A stretch of DNA of 64,000 nt from Paramyrothecium sp. XJ0827. Lineage: Eukaryota > Ascomycota > Sordariomycetes > Hypocreales > Stachybotryaceae. Below, piece after piece: positions 34,462 to 46,775 of the stretch. Location: contig JAJFPB010000010.1 in assembly GCA_020881915.1 (NCBI GenBank), positions 1,798,001 to 1,862,000 of the forward strand, written 5' to 3'. A program made the position numbers and the translations under genes. A model generated the notes under the pieces. That model made no database searches, was not told the DNA's origin, and saw only the letters and a program-made list of their open reading frames with translations. How positions within the stretch are numbered: the first letter of the stretch is position 1; each line of letters begins with the position of its first letter.

Positions 34462-35873
34462 CTTGGAAAGAGGTTTTTTTTTCGGGCTAGAGGTGATTTC
34501 GGGTTTTTTTTGTCTCAGAGGGACTGCTCGGAACGGTGAGCGGGTATTTTAGTGGACGTGTGTAGGTGGCAAGTCGCAAATGGAAAGCGTCGTTGGTGGG
34601 GGCGGTACCCGAAAATGGGCAGAGGATATAACACAACTTCCAGCTCAGGGAAGACAAATACCCGGCCGCAACCAAGAGGGCAGGATCGAGTGGATTGAAG
34701 GATGGAAGAAAGAAAAGGAAGAGTGAGATGGGAAGAGAAGGAGGGAAGGAAAAAGAGAACTAAGGTAGGCGGGATGTCTGAGTCTGAGTCTAACTCTCCT
34801 GGCAAGGGCCCATCCAGTCGGAAGCGGTCGGTTTTCGCGGTCACCGCCGCTCCGGGGCGCGGAGAATAATATGGGCAGCGATGGCGGCCAATCAGCGCCG
34901 GCCATTTGCAAATAAGAATCTATCACGCCACCTGCGCACTGGCTGGTCCAGCCCGTTCATTTTTCCAAAGGGTCACCTCGCAGCCCGTGGCCTCCCCCCC
35001 CCCCCAACGTAATTGATTTGGATGGTTCATCCCGCGGAGATTGCACTGCCCTCCCGCCTCTCTCCCCAAGACACGGGCGTTTTTGTTCATCTCACAGCGG
35101 CCAGTGGCAATTGAGTGCTCAATCAATTGGAGGCCCTGAAACTGCCAACGGCTTGTCTTTCCACATGTATTTGAACAGTCAGGGTTGTCGGCTGTACGAG
35201 TGACGGTGAAGCGGCCTACCTAAACGGGGCGAATGCCGAGGCTCGGGTCACGAAATGGCCCAAATCGGCGCGGCCGACCCCCGCTACGGGGGCGTACGGC
35301 AGCAGGTCTTGATTCCATATGTCAATCCACAGTAGTTATTTTTTTTCTGGACCTTTCCATAGGCCTAGAGGAATATGCCGAAGGCGAAAAAACAAGAATA
35401 CCCTCCGAATATGACTGGTTGACTAATTCTATGTAGTAGTCTTTCCCGAATAGAGCATGATAGTCGGATATTAGTCGAATATCTTTTGTCGTGCTCGAAC
35501 TACCCTATAGTGGCGTACTATTCCGAGAGTAGTTGAATTCGTTCTGGAGCACATATGCCGTATGATGTAACTTTGCTCATCTCGGCGCTTTGTTGATGTT
35601 TAGGAATCCCTATGGGCCTTGTTTATGTGCTTTACTTTGTGCCTACATGCCATCGACTGTTTCAACAGTGGGCGTCCGCTCGAGTAAGACAATATCTCAA
35701 GTAATAATTGTGATATGAAATGGGTCACGAAATGGATCATGAAATGGGACTGGAACACACAAGGACTGGGTGAAGCATTGTGTTTACAACCTATTATACA
35801 ACCAAATTGATGGTCTATCTCGTATCATTTCGCATTTTGGCAAGCCTCTTCCCATTCCCCAGACGTGTCTGGT
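34462..35873. other. promoter of ALAD and intergenic region
   Basis: 1.4 kb. The part next to 34461 is the ALAD promoter and leader, which is T/C-rich on the coding strand. A run of 12 C occurs at 34994-35005. The right part (35.3-35.9 kb) is AT-rich and leads to the 3' end of the Mic12 gene. No gene was recognised. Confidence 0.45.
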
Positions 35874-36741
35874 CTATACGCCCCGCAAAACGGTATTGTC
35901 CCTCTCGTCAACTGGCTTATACCGCTCCGCGAGCGTCTGGGCCACGGACTTGTCGAGCCCGGCCCTTTTCTCCGGGCTCTCGTATCGCTGATGCAGCGCC
36001 TTCTCCACCGCCGTCGACGGGGGCAGGACCTTGCCGTCTGCCTTGACCTCCGCCTTGTCCTCGAGGATGCTCGTCGCCGCCTTCGCTCGGTCCGCTAGTT
36101 CCTGGGCCTTGGCCTTGCCCTTCTGCAGTGCCGAGCCCAGCACGCTCTTGGCCTCCTCCGCACCGCTCTTCGCCGCCCCCTCGGCACGCGCAGCCTCCTC
36201 GCCGGCCTTGCGTCTGGCGTCAGATGCCTTGCTCTGAGCGATGGCGGCGGCGTCGCTAGCTTTCCTCTCCGCCTCGTACTTGGCGCGTTGTGCCAGTGGC
36301 TCTAGCTTGTCCTTGGCCTGCTCCGCGGCCGCTGCAGACTCTCCAAACACTTGTGTCCATAGCTTCGCAACGCCCTGCTCAACGCCTTCGCGGGCCTCGT
36401 CCCAGTCCTTGGTCTGAGCCCAGTGTGCGACGTTCCGGATTTCCTGGTTCCACCGGTCCTTGACGACCTCAACGGCGGTGTTCCTCTGGGCGGCGGCGAC
36501 TTCTGAGCGGGTTGGGGGGAGAGGAGCGGGGATTGGGTCGACGAGGTGCTGGATTGCCAATGCCTGCGTACGCAGGGACAGGCTTTGCTGTTCGCGGATG
36601 CGCTGATGGGCAAGCACGGAGAGGTAAGCCACCGACAAGGTCAGCGTCACACCGCCGGTCTGGCAAAAAAGTTAGCCATGTGTCTCATCATGTCATCAAT
36701 TGAGGAGTGAGCAAACGTACAAAGCCTGAGGCAAAACCCAT
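35874..36741 (-). CDS. MIC12: MICOS complex subunit Mic12 (Aim5/Fmp51 family)
   Basis: Mic12 is a fungal subunit of the MICOS complex that forms cristae junctions in the inner mitochondrial membrane, linking the Mic60 and Mic10 modules. Exons 36721-36741 and 35874-36659 encode 268 residues. The first exon has only seven codons (MGFASGF) and the 61-bp intron has GTACGT and GCCAG ends. The joined N-terminus MGFASGFTGGVTLTLSVAYL carries the family's Gly-rich membrane segment (about 8-24). A long helical, Ala/Glu/Lys-rich domain follows (EQAKDKLEPLAQRAKYEAER; EEAARAEGAAKSGAEEAK), longer than in yeast, and the tail contains VEKALHQRYESPEKRAGLDK. It is divergent from mitochondrial bL17m with 436 bp between starts. 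Confidence 0.88.
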
Positions 36742-37177
36742 GATTTGTGGTGTAGTGGCCAGTCGAGTTGAGGTAATTATCGGGGTCGTGGTCGGCGTCG
36801 TGGTCGAATCAGCGCGGATTTTTTATTGCCTGACGACTCGAGAACAGCTTCTCATGTTGCGATTGAGCTCTAACCCGCCCCAAGCGTAAAGACGGGGCCT
36901 CAATTGCTGGGTTGATGAGGGCGCTGTTTGTTATAGGGTGGTTGACGTAGGTAAAATGATGCACGCACCTGTGCTTAGCTCGCCGACCACTGAGCTTTCG
37001 GCTGAGCTGACAGTCCGGGTTCCGTGCCAAGCCAAAAATTTCCAACCCAGCGACACCACCCCCCGAAGACCGAGTCCGCGCTACGGGGTCCATTTTCACC
37101 TGCAGTACCTCTCCTCTACCCGGCCTTACGATCGAACCACACGTCGCAATCCCCTTCGACGTGAAACCCGTGTTGCC
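36742..37177. promoter_or_regulatory. bidirectional promoter of Mic12 and mitochondrial bL17m
   Basis: 436 bp separate two divergent genes whose products both act in mitochondria. No TATA box is evident. Common control is inferred from layout. Confidence 0.55.
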
Positions 37178-37931
37178 ATGGCTGGAGGTCTCGTCAAGTA
37201 CCGGCATCTGAGCCGCGACTCGGCCGCCCGGCAAGCCCTGCTGCGCGGCCTCGTCACCCAGCTCGTCGCACACGAGCACATCCACACAACCTACGCCAAG
37301 GCAAAGGAGGCCCAGCGACTGGCAGAGAAGCTGATCACTCTGGCAAAGAGAGACAATGAGCCCTGCAGGAGATCGGCGCAAGGCATTCTCTACGTATGTC
37401 TCCCCCGACAGTGCGCGTGAACGGGGGCTTTGCATGGTGCGGATGCTAATAAAATGCCTGTAGACACCACACCTCCACATGTCCAAGCTCTTCGGAGAGC
37501 TGCGAAACCGCTACATCAACCGAGAAGGCGGATACACCCGCGTCCTTCGGACCGAGCCCAAGAACGTGTACGACCAGGGCGAGAGCGCCATCCTCGAGTT
37601 CGTCGACGGCCCCAAGGACTCCCGCTTCATGATGACGGCCAAGGCCGTCGCCAGGGACCGCCTGCTGGGCAAAGAGCGGACGCCCATCACCGACAAGAGC
37701 GTCAGGAAGCTCACGCAGTTCCGAGGAGAGGAGGACTTCGAGGCCATGGTGCAGAAGTTCATGGAGTTGAGCACCTCGAAGCGGGACGGGCCGCACGAGG
37801 CGTCGAGCGCGGAGGCCGAGGCCGCTGGGCTGGCGGAGGAGGAGAGCGTCACCGCAAGCAAGTTCACCGGGAAGCTGGCCGCGTCCTCCAACAAGACGTC
37901 AAGGCAACGGAGGCAGGGCGCCAGGAGCTAA
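37178..37931 (+). CDS. MRPL8: mitochondrial large-subunit ribosomal protein bL17m
   Basis: This is the mitochondrial counterpart of bacterial L17. Exons 37178-37393 and 37464-37931 encode 227 residues; the 70-bp intron has GTATGT, TGCTAAT and TGTAG. The L17 core is clear: KYRHLSRDSAARQALLRGL, QLVAHEHIHTTYAKAKEAQR, AEKLITLAKR, then LFGELRNRYINREGGYTRVL. The C-terminal 130 residues are a fungal extension, less conserved and charged. The frame is open upstream to 36938, but the ATG at 37178 directly precedes the conserved core and lies in good context (GCCATGG). Confidence 0.95.
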
Positions 37932-38488
37932 GGCGCGTTTAGCGAGGGGGGGGCGCGAAGGGAAATGTATAACTAGGGCAGGCTTTGGATGCCTGCGCAA
38001 ATATGTACGATGTAGTAAATTTCACCATGGAATCTATGAACCGGGCTTGGAAGGCCCACCACTTGAATCAACTACGCAGAATCTCTTGTTTGTTCTGGAC
38101 ATCGTTATCTTGATGCCCTCAAATTTGAAAGCCGTGAATGTACGGTTGATGGGTCTTAGTACTACCCAGAACCCAACTAAAAATTCAACCTGAAAAGACG
38201 ACTAGACATAATACAACATTGATGTCTCCTGCACTGACAAATCAAAACTTTTACGGCGCAGAAACGATAAAAATCGGTCTCCATAGAGGGTCTCCTCAGA
38301 TTTGTAGAGGACAAGCTCAAAATGCGTTTTTGGATAAGTGCTGGCACAACGACATGCCCCGTACAGCGCCGTCCCTGCAACAATGGTGCATTGAATAATT
38401 GGTCTTACAACCGCTCCGGGTTTTATACATGGCTTCAGCTATTATGTACACGTTCAAAATTGCTGCCAAAAGCTACCTCAGGCTGCGC
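37932..38488. other. convergent intergenic region
   Basis: 557 bp of AT-rich sequence between the bL17m and UTP25 stops, presumably both 3' UTRs. Nothing else was seen. Confidence 0.45.
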
Positions 38489-40774
38489 CTAGATGAAATC
38501 AAAGGTGTCACCTCGCTCCTGCATCATCTTGCCCACTCGCTTGGATCCCACGATCCGCTCCAGTTTCAAAAGGTCGTACTTTGAGAAAACAGCTCGGACA
38601 ACGCCCTGGCCAGGCTCCACCTCCTGGTCTTGCTCGCTCTTGATCAGGTAGCCGCCGGCAATCTCCTTGTAGAAGATGGGGTTGTCTGGCAGCCCGTAGA
38701 AGATGACCCTCTTCACCCCCCGCAGCTGATACCTGCGGAAGTGGTGCGCTCGCTCCGTGTAGAGGAGGATGCGGTGCCGTCCGGTCAGGAAGTGCGACCG
38801 GGCGCGCGACGCCTCCGGCACGTCGGCATATTCCGAGATGGCGCCAAACGGTATGCTGCTGACGGCCGCGGACGTGGCAAAGTAGTTGCGAACGCGCACG
38901 AAATCGAGATAGGAGGGGATGAAAATGAGGGTGCCGGTCGCGTCCTTTGCGCGCTTGACGAGCGACGGTACGATGGCCGAAGTAAAGTACTCGAAGCGCG
39001 CGTCCGGGTCCTTGTCTACCGAGCTCGACTGGAATCGCGAAAACGTCTGCTTTGCCTTGACTCCCAGCTGCTGGAGCACGCCTGTGTACTCTGGTTGCAG
39101 GCGGACCTTACCCGCCCAGTTCTGGCAATGCAGCCTCTGAAGCTCCAGCAGCTCCGGTGTGTTGAAGGCTGAGAGGATGATTGTCTGCCTGAAAAACTTG
39201 GCCCAGTCTTCTAGGTACCAGTTCCGCAACCGGCTGAAGTCACAGCCATGGGCATCCTTTGGCTGTAGGTTCATGTGCTCGAAGATCTGCTCCACGTGCT
39301 CCCAGTTCTGCATGAGCAGAGCGTCGGCTTGGTCGACGATAACCATCTCGATGGAGCTGAGGAAGTCGTAGTCCGGCTGCTTCTTCTCCTCCTCAGATCC
39401 AATGGCCATGCGGAGACCCAACGGACTGGCGAAGAGAATGTCGGAATTGTAGAATTGGGCAAAGTACTTGATCGTCTTCCTGGTGAACTTCATTCCTAGT
39501 CGGAACATGTCATCGTCGTTTCCTTCAAACAAGTCCCGGAAGTCGACCGGCCTGTCGGCTCCGAACGTGGCATCCTTGTCAACATAGGACTCGTCGAACC
39601 GCTTTCGGTTTTCCTGCTGATCGGGCTCGCATAGGTCGCGGATCGTGTTGATGACCCGAACGCAAGAGTTCCTGGTGGGTAGGAGGAATAGCACCTTGGG
39701 GCGTGTGAAGCCCTGGTCGCGAAGTTCAAGTTCGGTGTCCTGTCCCTCCTTGGCCAGCTTATAGTTGTTCTTGATGACACGGTCCCGTGTTCTGGGCAGA
39801 GTCAGTATTGTTGTACATATGAGAATATTATTGACGAGGGAGAGTCTTACTTGAAAACATGGTTTACAGCGTGGAGACACACTAGTTTTCGGAGCTGATC
39901 TGAGTTCTTGACGGAGCGGTCGCAATGCAGCACATCCTGGTAGTCAAAAATCGGTCGACCCAGGGCTTGTTGCACGTCTGTCAGTTGGGCCATGCCCTTG
40001 CTCGCTGTCTCCTTCAATTTCTGTTTGAGGCGGAGTCCGTTTAAGCTAGTAAGGTGAGACGGCACATTGTAGTTTTCGCTGGTCTCGGGATGTGTTAGGG
40101 TGGTTCTCCACGACTTGAGCATTGCCCGTTTCGTCGCCCATTTACCCTCCTTGACGGCGGCAATACCTTTGGCGACGACGGCTTCATCCGGATTGGCGAA
40201 GTGCACGTCAAATGGGTCCGAGGAATCTTCGTCGTCAGAGTCGTCCTCTGGAATCTCGGCTACATCTGCAGCCTCATCCGCTTCCTCGGTATCGTCTACG
40301 TGATCAGGATCCCGGGGTTCATCGCCCTCGTTGTCCTCGCTGTGCTGAGAGTTCTCAGACTGCAAGCGCTCCGTTTCCGGCTGAGTGTCATGCTCCAGCT
40401 TCCGCCTCTTTGTCTTGTGGGCAGCAGAGTCGTTGAAACTTTGAAGGAGAGCCATGTACGGACGGGCAGATTTCTGATCTGCGCCCTCACCATCGTCATC
40501 ATCATCAGATGCAACATCATCCATTGCCTCATCTTCCTCTTCCTCTCCAGACCTGCCATCATCCTCTGAACCATCTGACCTGTGGGACACGTTAGTTCAC
40601 GCGTCATGAGTAGGAAGGCCTTTCTTACTCTTCTTGTTCGGCAAGACGCTGTGAATCAAATCTTCGATAGGGCCCAAACCGACTGGAGCCCCTGCCTCGA
40701 CCTCTTCCGCCTCGGCCACCGCGGCCTCTGGAGCCGCGGCCTCTAAAGTTCCCGCCTCTCCCTCGAGGACCCAT
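38489..40774 (-). CDS. UTP25: U3 snoRNP-associated protein Utp25 (DEAD-like pseudo-helicase)
   Basis: Utp25 is an SSU-processome factor needed for early 18S rRNA cleavages in the nucleolus. It resembles DEAD-box helicases but has lost classical ATPase motifs. Exons 40629-40774, 39851-40579 and 38489-39791 encode 725 residues; introns are 49 and 59 bp. The N-terminus is RGG-rich ([19 protein letters not shown]), then a long acidic stretch ([20 protein letters not shown]). The DUF1253 core carries the family blocks [105 protein letters not shown] and the C-terminal [24 protein letters not shown] stands where helicases have DEAD. It is divergent from eIF3f. Confidence 0.95.
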
Positions 40775-41289
40775 GTCGAGGAAATAAGCAAAGAGGTCAC
40801 TGCTGAATGAACTGGCAAGACGAAAGCAGCAGGATTTTGTATTACCTTTTGAGATACAAACAAGAAGAGAACAAAGCGCTGAATAAAAAGTCCAAGGTTG
40901 ATTCAAAGAAGATGTAAGTGGTACATGAAAATAAAAAAAAAGTCGAGGCTCTCTGTCAGCCTTGCAGCTACTGGTCCTCAGCCACAGCTTGGTGGGGGTT
41001 GGAGGCTTGAAGGCTGGAAGGCACCGGCACCGACGGCCTGCGCCACAGTTGTTTTTCTCTTATCGGGCTTATCGGGTGTCTTAGTGCGCACAACCCCAGT
41101 TTGTCTGCCGCCCAAAGTGCAAATCACAAAATCGGGCGAGAATTTTGGTGGCATCGACTTGCATCCTGTCCTGTGAGCCAAAACGTCCTGGCAAAAGCGG
41201 GCTCCCCACCCACCTCGAAAAACCTCTAGAGCTTCGCCGTTTCCCTCCTTCACCCTCACCCGCGCCCATACCGTATCCCATTGCCCAGT
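40775..41289. promoter_or_regulatory. bidirectional promoter of UTP25 and eIF3f
   Basis: 515 bp between two divergent genes of ribosome synthesis and translation. The sequence next to the eIF3f start is C-rich (CCCTCCTTCACCCTCACCC). No TATA box was seen. Confidence 0.5.
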
Positions 41290-42465
41290 ATGGCCGCCGC
41301 TACGGACAGCTTCATTCACCTTTCGCGTCCGCTGGCGCACAACAATGTTGGCCTCCAGACTAACATTGCCCCGCTCACCGTCAACATCCAGCCTCAGGTA
41401 CCCCTCTCCCTTTTCTCCCTCTTCGAATGAGGCCGCACACCCGGGCGACTATCCCGAGGAAACGCCTCCCTGACGACCTTGAAGCTAACTGGTTAGGCTG
41501 TTCTCTCCATCCTCGACCATGCCGTGCGACGGGATCCCCGCGAAAACACCCAGTCCACTCGTGTCATCGGTGCCCTAGTCGGCACCCGCTCCGAGGATGG
41601 CACTGAGGTCGAGGTCCGCTCGTGCTTCGCGATCCCCCATACCGAGGAGGAAGACCAGGTCGAGGTCGATGTCGAGTACCAGAAGAACATGCTTGCCCTG
41701 ACTCTCAAGGCGAACCCTCGCGACAGCCTCCTGGGTTGGTACACAACCTCCCACGAACTCAACAGCTTCAGCGCCTTGATCCAGAACTTCTTCGCCAGCC
41801 CTGACACCGGCACCTTCCCCCACCCTGCCATTCACCTGACCATCTCCACCGACCCCGGCGAGGATATCGAGACGAGGTGCTACATCAGCGCACCCGTTGC
41901 TGTCAACGCTGAGCGGGCCGCTGAGAGCTGCCTGTTCATCCAGGTCCCCCACAAGGTCCAGTACGGAGACGCAGACCGAAGCGCCCTTGAGGCTATTGCC
42001 AGCGCCAAGGACTCTGAGACGAGGACGGCCCCCATCGCGTCAGACATCGAGAGCCTGGGACGGTCACTTGAGCAGACCATTGGCCTTCTCGACCGCGTAA
42101 GCGAGTGGGTCAACGGCGTCCTCGACGAGGAGGAGGAGCCCAACAACGCCCTGGGCCAGTATCTCCTGAGCGCCCTCTCCATCGCTCCCAAGGTCGACGC
42201 TCTCCAGATCGAGCACGACTTCAACAACCACATCCAAGATGTTCTCATGGTTAGCTACCTGGCGAACACCATCCGCACCCAGATCGACCTCTCGCAGCGC
42301 TTGGCAACGGCCAACCTGGTGAACAACGACAAGGAGGGAGAGGGCAAGGCCGAGGGAGAGAAGAGCGGCGGCCAGCGCGGCGGTGGCAAGCGTGGTGGTC
42401 GCGGTGGCGGACGTGGCGGTGGTCAGCAGAGGGAACCCCGTGAACCTCGCGAGCCTACGGAATGA
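41290..42465 (+). CDS. eukaryotic translation initiation factor 3 subunit F
   Basis: eIF3f is part of the eIF3 complex on the 40S subunit. Exons 41290-41397 and 41497-42465 encode 358 residues; the 99-bp intron joins NIQPQ|AVLSIL and carries CTAAC 11 bp before its end. The MPN domain spans about residues 30-160 ([51 protein letters not shown]). The JAMM metal motif is absent: where an active enzyme would have His-x-His and Ser-x-x-Asp, this protein reads [14 protein letters not shown], so it should be non-catalytic like other fungal eIF3f. The C-terminus is an RGG tail ([16 protein letters not shown]) that is not part of the animal protein. Confidence 0.95.
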
Positions 42466-42849
42466 GCGTGTTATGACGTGACGTTGGCTACAAAATTACG
42501 GAAAAAAAGACCATCGTGTCCCTGGATCTATGTAATCCGATGGTACTATGGATGGACGACTATGAAGACGAGTGGTAGCTGTCTTGTTCCAGTACAAACA
42601 TCATGGCGTTGCGGTGGGCCGGTTTCCGGCACTTGGGACATTAGAATTGAATTGAACTGAATCCAATCGAATCACCCAATATTAGGGAAATATCATGTAG
42701 TATCGGATTTTATAGCAGGTCTAGCAGCCTACAGACGTCCATACCATTCATCCTATCTTTACCGGAACGCCTTGATGCTAAGCATGTCATGTACGCCACT
42801 AGTCAAATCCCAAGAGAAAAGAAGCCCTGAAACACCGGTTGATGCTTAT
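42466..42849. other. convergent intergenic region
   Basis: 384 bp of AT-rich 3' flanking sequence between eIF3f and the R3H gene. Nothing else was seen. Confidence 0.45.
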
Positions 42850-45485
42850 TTAAATGCCTGCGGTCGGCTTCTGCGGTAGAGTTGCCGGGTTGCCATAATT
42901 TGGAAGGTGAGTGAACATTTGTGTTGGTCCTGAAGGAACGCTTGGACGCCCTGGGATATGCGCTGGCGAGCCTTGACCCATATGCTGCATGGGAGCGTGC
43001 TGCGGCGTCTGCATTGGTGGGTATTGACCATGCGGAGGAGTCATCAGAGGAGGTGTATGGTAAATCGGCCCGGAGTGGTTTGACCCTTGACGGGCCATGC
43101 CGTATCCGCCCCCATATGGTTGAGGAATACCTTGCTGGTATGCTGGGTATGCTAGATGAGGCGTTCCGATTTGTGGGCTACCGTGATGGGATCCGGGTGT
43201 AAAGGTAGGTTGAGGAACCTGTGCTGGAGGCATTGCATTGCCTCCAGGGATGAAGGATTGTGTTTTGGGGTTGAATGCATGGTTTCTATTGTAGCTGCCA
43301 GGAATAGGATGCTGGCTTTTGGGATCATGCGGATTGGCGTTCGCAGGCAACTGTCCGAAAGCATATGGAATCCCAACTGCGTTCACTGGACCGGGCCCAG
43401 GGGGTGCGGAAACCCTTGGAGGATATGCAGGAGGGTTAGCGTTGGGCTGCGGCCAAGCTTGCTGGGGAGGAGCCGCTGCTACTGGTGAACCATATGATGC
43501 CATGGGGCTACCGCCAGGCTGATAACGCGGCGGACCTGGCTGTGGCGGATACTTAAAGAAATGTTAGTATCTCTGTGAAAAGGAGACGCAAGGTTAAATT
43601 ACCGGTGGCATAGGATACGTGGGACCAGCGGTATTGGGAACCATTGCTGGAACCCCAGGGTAAGGCGATGCTTGCTGGCCATACCCAGGCGGTGGGATTT
43701 GCCCAGGATAGCCCAGGGGTGGTTGACCGTTGAAATGTCCATTAGCGGGCGGACCATACGATGGCTGTGGTTGGGGCACCCAGGTTTGCTGTTGGGGGCC
43801 CCAATAAGGGGTATACTGGTTTCGTGAATCAAAACTGTCCGAGTCATCGCGACGCTGCTTGCCAGTCTTGCCTCGTTTGCCAACGTTCGACTTATTGGCG
43901 GAAACCGAACTTGCTCTGGACATTCCATTTTCATCGTTCTCTGTGAACAAGGGTTAGCCCCATGTTGTTGTCCCCCAATGGGCACTATTCATACCTGGTA
44001 CATTCTCTTCAGAGTTACCAAAGATTCGTTCTCGTGCCAGTTTGTACATCTCTTCTCGCTCTTCTCTTGTAAGCCTATATGAAGTTAGTATATATGCTCT
44101 GGGCGTCAACATTGTCTGTAAATACTTTTGATTGGCTGCTGGCAACTTTTCCTTGCCATCGCTACCATCTTCCGACGTGGGTTTCGATGGGCCGGCACTG
44201 GAGAGACCACCGGCACCATCTTGGCCTCGGCGCATGATTTTCTTGGGCAGCATCGGGGGAGGAGGTGTCGTGCCCGCAGATGTCTCAGCCTGAGGGCTCA
44301 TGAGCGCCAATGATGGTGGCACCCGGCAAAAGGGTGTCCTAAAGATGCGCACTGAGCTGATGTGGTGCTCGAAAGAGTGCGTCATGTGGTAATAGTCGGC
44401 GAGCTTGTGTGTTAACATCCTACAAAATGAATTTGAGGGTGGGAGATCCATGTACGGTTCTCTGCTCCTGATTAGTGATTCCGCAGAAAATCTCGACATT
44501 GGAGGTCTTACTTAGAATCTTGCACGAACTCTATGACGTCTTTCTCAAGTCGCAATAAAAAGAGTCTGTCTCTAGGGCTTGCTAGTGCCTCAAGGAGCTT
44601 CTCATCAGGAGCCTGGCGATATATGACATTTAGAGCATCTGACGGAGTGCCAACACTAGCCAAAGGCATCGTAGGGGCAGCACCAGGAGGTTGCTCGGAT
44701 GAGGAGCTTTGCGGCGTCGCCACAACTTGACCAAGAGTAGTGGATGAAGGCTGTAACAGTCTGCGCTCAGGCATGTCACCGAGCTGGATGAATCTGGCTC
44801 TGTTTGCGAGCTCGGAACCTACTCGTGAACCCGCAATTAAAGAGCCCCGGATCGAGAAGGCATCGTCGTCCTCCGCAGCGGCTTTAACGCTGGCACTGTC
44901 GTCTGGACGAAGGGACTCCTTTTCGTCCAATGCAAAAGTTGTCCCTGATGTAATGCTCTTTCCATCAATGCTGGGAGGCTTAGTGCCCAGCTCAGAACTT
45001 GAATCAGCCTTTTGGGACTCATCTGAACCGCTCTCTCTGCTAGTTACCACCCGTGATTGCTCCAAGATTGGAACGCCCCTCCCGTCAACCACAACATTGG
45101 GGTTATTTGTGTCAAGTTTGAGCTCATGTAACGAGGACAGGACTGTATCAACAGTCGTATTGTCATGTGATCGCTGTGATTTGACAGATTTCGAGGAGAT
45201 ATGCTGCAACGGAGTTCTGCCCGGACCTCCGTTGGCAATGACCGGGCCATTTGCAGCAGGTGGCATAGTGGAAGTCGACCAATGATCTTTAGTCGGAGTA
45301 ATGCGATCCGAGGGTTGGGGTTGGGGTCTTGGAGATCCTTTGGAAACAGAGGCAGCAACCTATCAACGGAAACGGATCAGTAATCTGCGCGATAGAGGTC
45401 TCTTACGACCCCGTAAAACAGTTGAGTTGCATACCTTGGCAAAGGAAGGCTTCGGGAGATCAGATGTTATCCGCGACGCAGCCAT
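42850..45485 (-). CDS. R3H-SUZ domain RNA-binding protein with Pro/Gln/Tyr-rich tail
   Basis: Six exons (45435-45485, 44512-45359, 44126-44467, 43995-44074, 43603-43940, 42850-43551) encode 786 residues; all phases agree. Introns are 75, 44, 51, 53 and 51 bp. An R3H domain at about 280-350 (RLFLLRLEKDVIEFVQDSK, EPYMDLPPSNSFCRMLTHKL, ADYYHMTHSFEHHISSVRIF) should bind single-stranded nucleic acid. A SUZ-type segment follows at about 410-435 (KLTREEREEMYKLARERIFG). The rest of the C-terminus is a low-complexity Pro/Gly/Gln/Tyr-rich region of about 330 residues, typical of proteins entering RNA granules. Architecture resembles yeast Rbs1 and animal R3HDM proteins. The third intron is a multiple of three and has no stop. 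It is divergent from the zinc-knuckle gene. Confidence 0.9.
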
Positions 45486-46775
45486 TCCGCGCAATATAAG
45501 GCCAATAGATGGTTCAAGGTATTGTATAAGACGGGTATAGGTGGCAGGAAACGAGGGCTGCCAGAAGCAGTGACAAAAATTATGCGTAAGCGTCGGGAAC
45601 GTATGCCACTCAGAGCGAGTCGCAGTGCCGGCCTGAGGAAGGGACAGAAGGCGAAACTAAATCAAGAACTCGAATCGACGAAACAGAGCCAGCAGGTCGA
45701 GAACAAAGCACAGGTGCTCATCGTAGTAGCGGCCAGAACATTGTTTCGGGGTCGCGATAGCTGGCGAGGTTTCTCATGCGTGGAGGAGGGGAAGACGAGA
45801 CACTCGAAGGGGTATCAACCTGCTTGTCTGCGGAAGCAGTCGATGTCAGTCACAGATACATTCATTGAGCGACCCGCGCGATGGCGGAGAATTGCGAAAA
45901 CCATCTGTAGCGCGGTGGTGCGCTTGCTGGATGATCGGGAAGAATATGCTGGATTGAGGGGGGTCCTTGTGGGGGGAAAGGCTGGGAATTCTTACGAAGG
46001 AGCCTGTCCCAGCTGGTTACGTCGTCAGACGCGAACCGGTGAGCAAGGGGTCCGAGGCGATAGACTGCAATGAAGAGCTTCGCGTCGCTTGTGATTATGG
46101 GTTGATGCCGAGGGACCAGAGTGTGCCGCGGGACAGCAGTGCTTGCTTGAGAGATGGAGGTTGAGTTGGGAATTATTCGAGACTCTTCAGTTATCTGGCG
46201 ATCAAAAAGTCCTAGCGCCGGTACATGTTCATCCCACCCACAAAGACGTCCGAGCTACTTGCCATTGCGCCCAAAAATTAGGACGCACTAGGTACTCTTC
46301 TATACCTACTTACAGAATTTTGTCCTCCGTGGGAGGTACCTGATGGGCCTCATTACAGATAACGTAAGGCATTTTTTTTGTGATCAGCGACCCGTTGCCC
46401 AAGCGTGATAACCATGTTCTCATCACTCATAAAATGAACGTGAACCCTGTTGCGCATTCCCCTTCATTCCCATCTCGTCGCTACCTCGGTCGTCCATACT
46501 AGGATCTTTTTGCAAGATTCTCTGCTCTGACTCTGCGTGTCGCTGTCACGGTCAATATCATCACGTGACCACACCTTAATATCAACTCGAAAGAAGCGTT
46601 AGCCTATAGGTGCTTGGAGCTGGCGCGAAGTGAGCATAACGTCGCTCAAGCTACATTTATAAACCGTAGCATCAAGCCCGACTACATCAAACTCTGCGTA
46701 CTTTTTTTTTTTTGGGTCATATCGGTGCTCTGAAGGAAGGGTTTGGATACAGTTGTATCATTCCCATCGTCTAGC
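45486..46775. promoter_or_regulatory. divergent promoter region (R3H-SUZ gene / zinc-knuckle gene)
   Basis: 1.29 kb between two divergent starts. An open frame at 45522-46073 + is Arg/Lys-rich with no domain and is not called. A TCACGTGACC element lies at about 46560-46569. A T-run (about 46700-46711) lies 65 bp before the zinc-knuckle ATG. Confidence 0.45.

Noticed and set aside
36938..37177. N-terminal extension of bL17m
   Set aside because: The extension has no targeting features and the conserved L17 core starts right after the ATG at 37178.
45522..46073. 183-codon plus-strand frame between two divergent genes
   Set aside because: Basic composition without domain; lies in the leader/promoter of the R3H gene.
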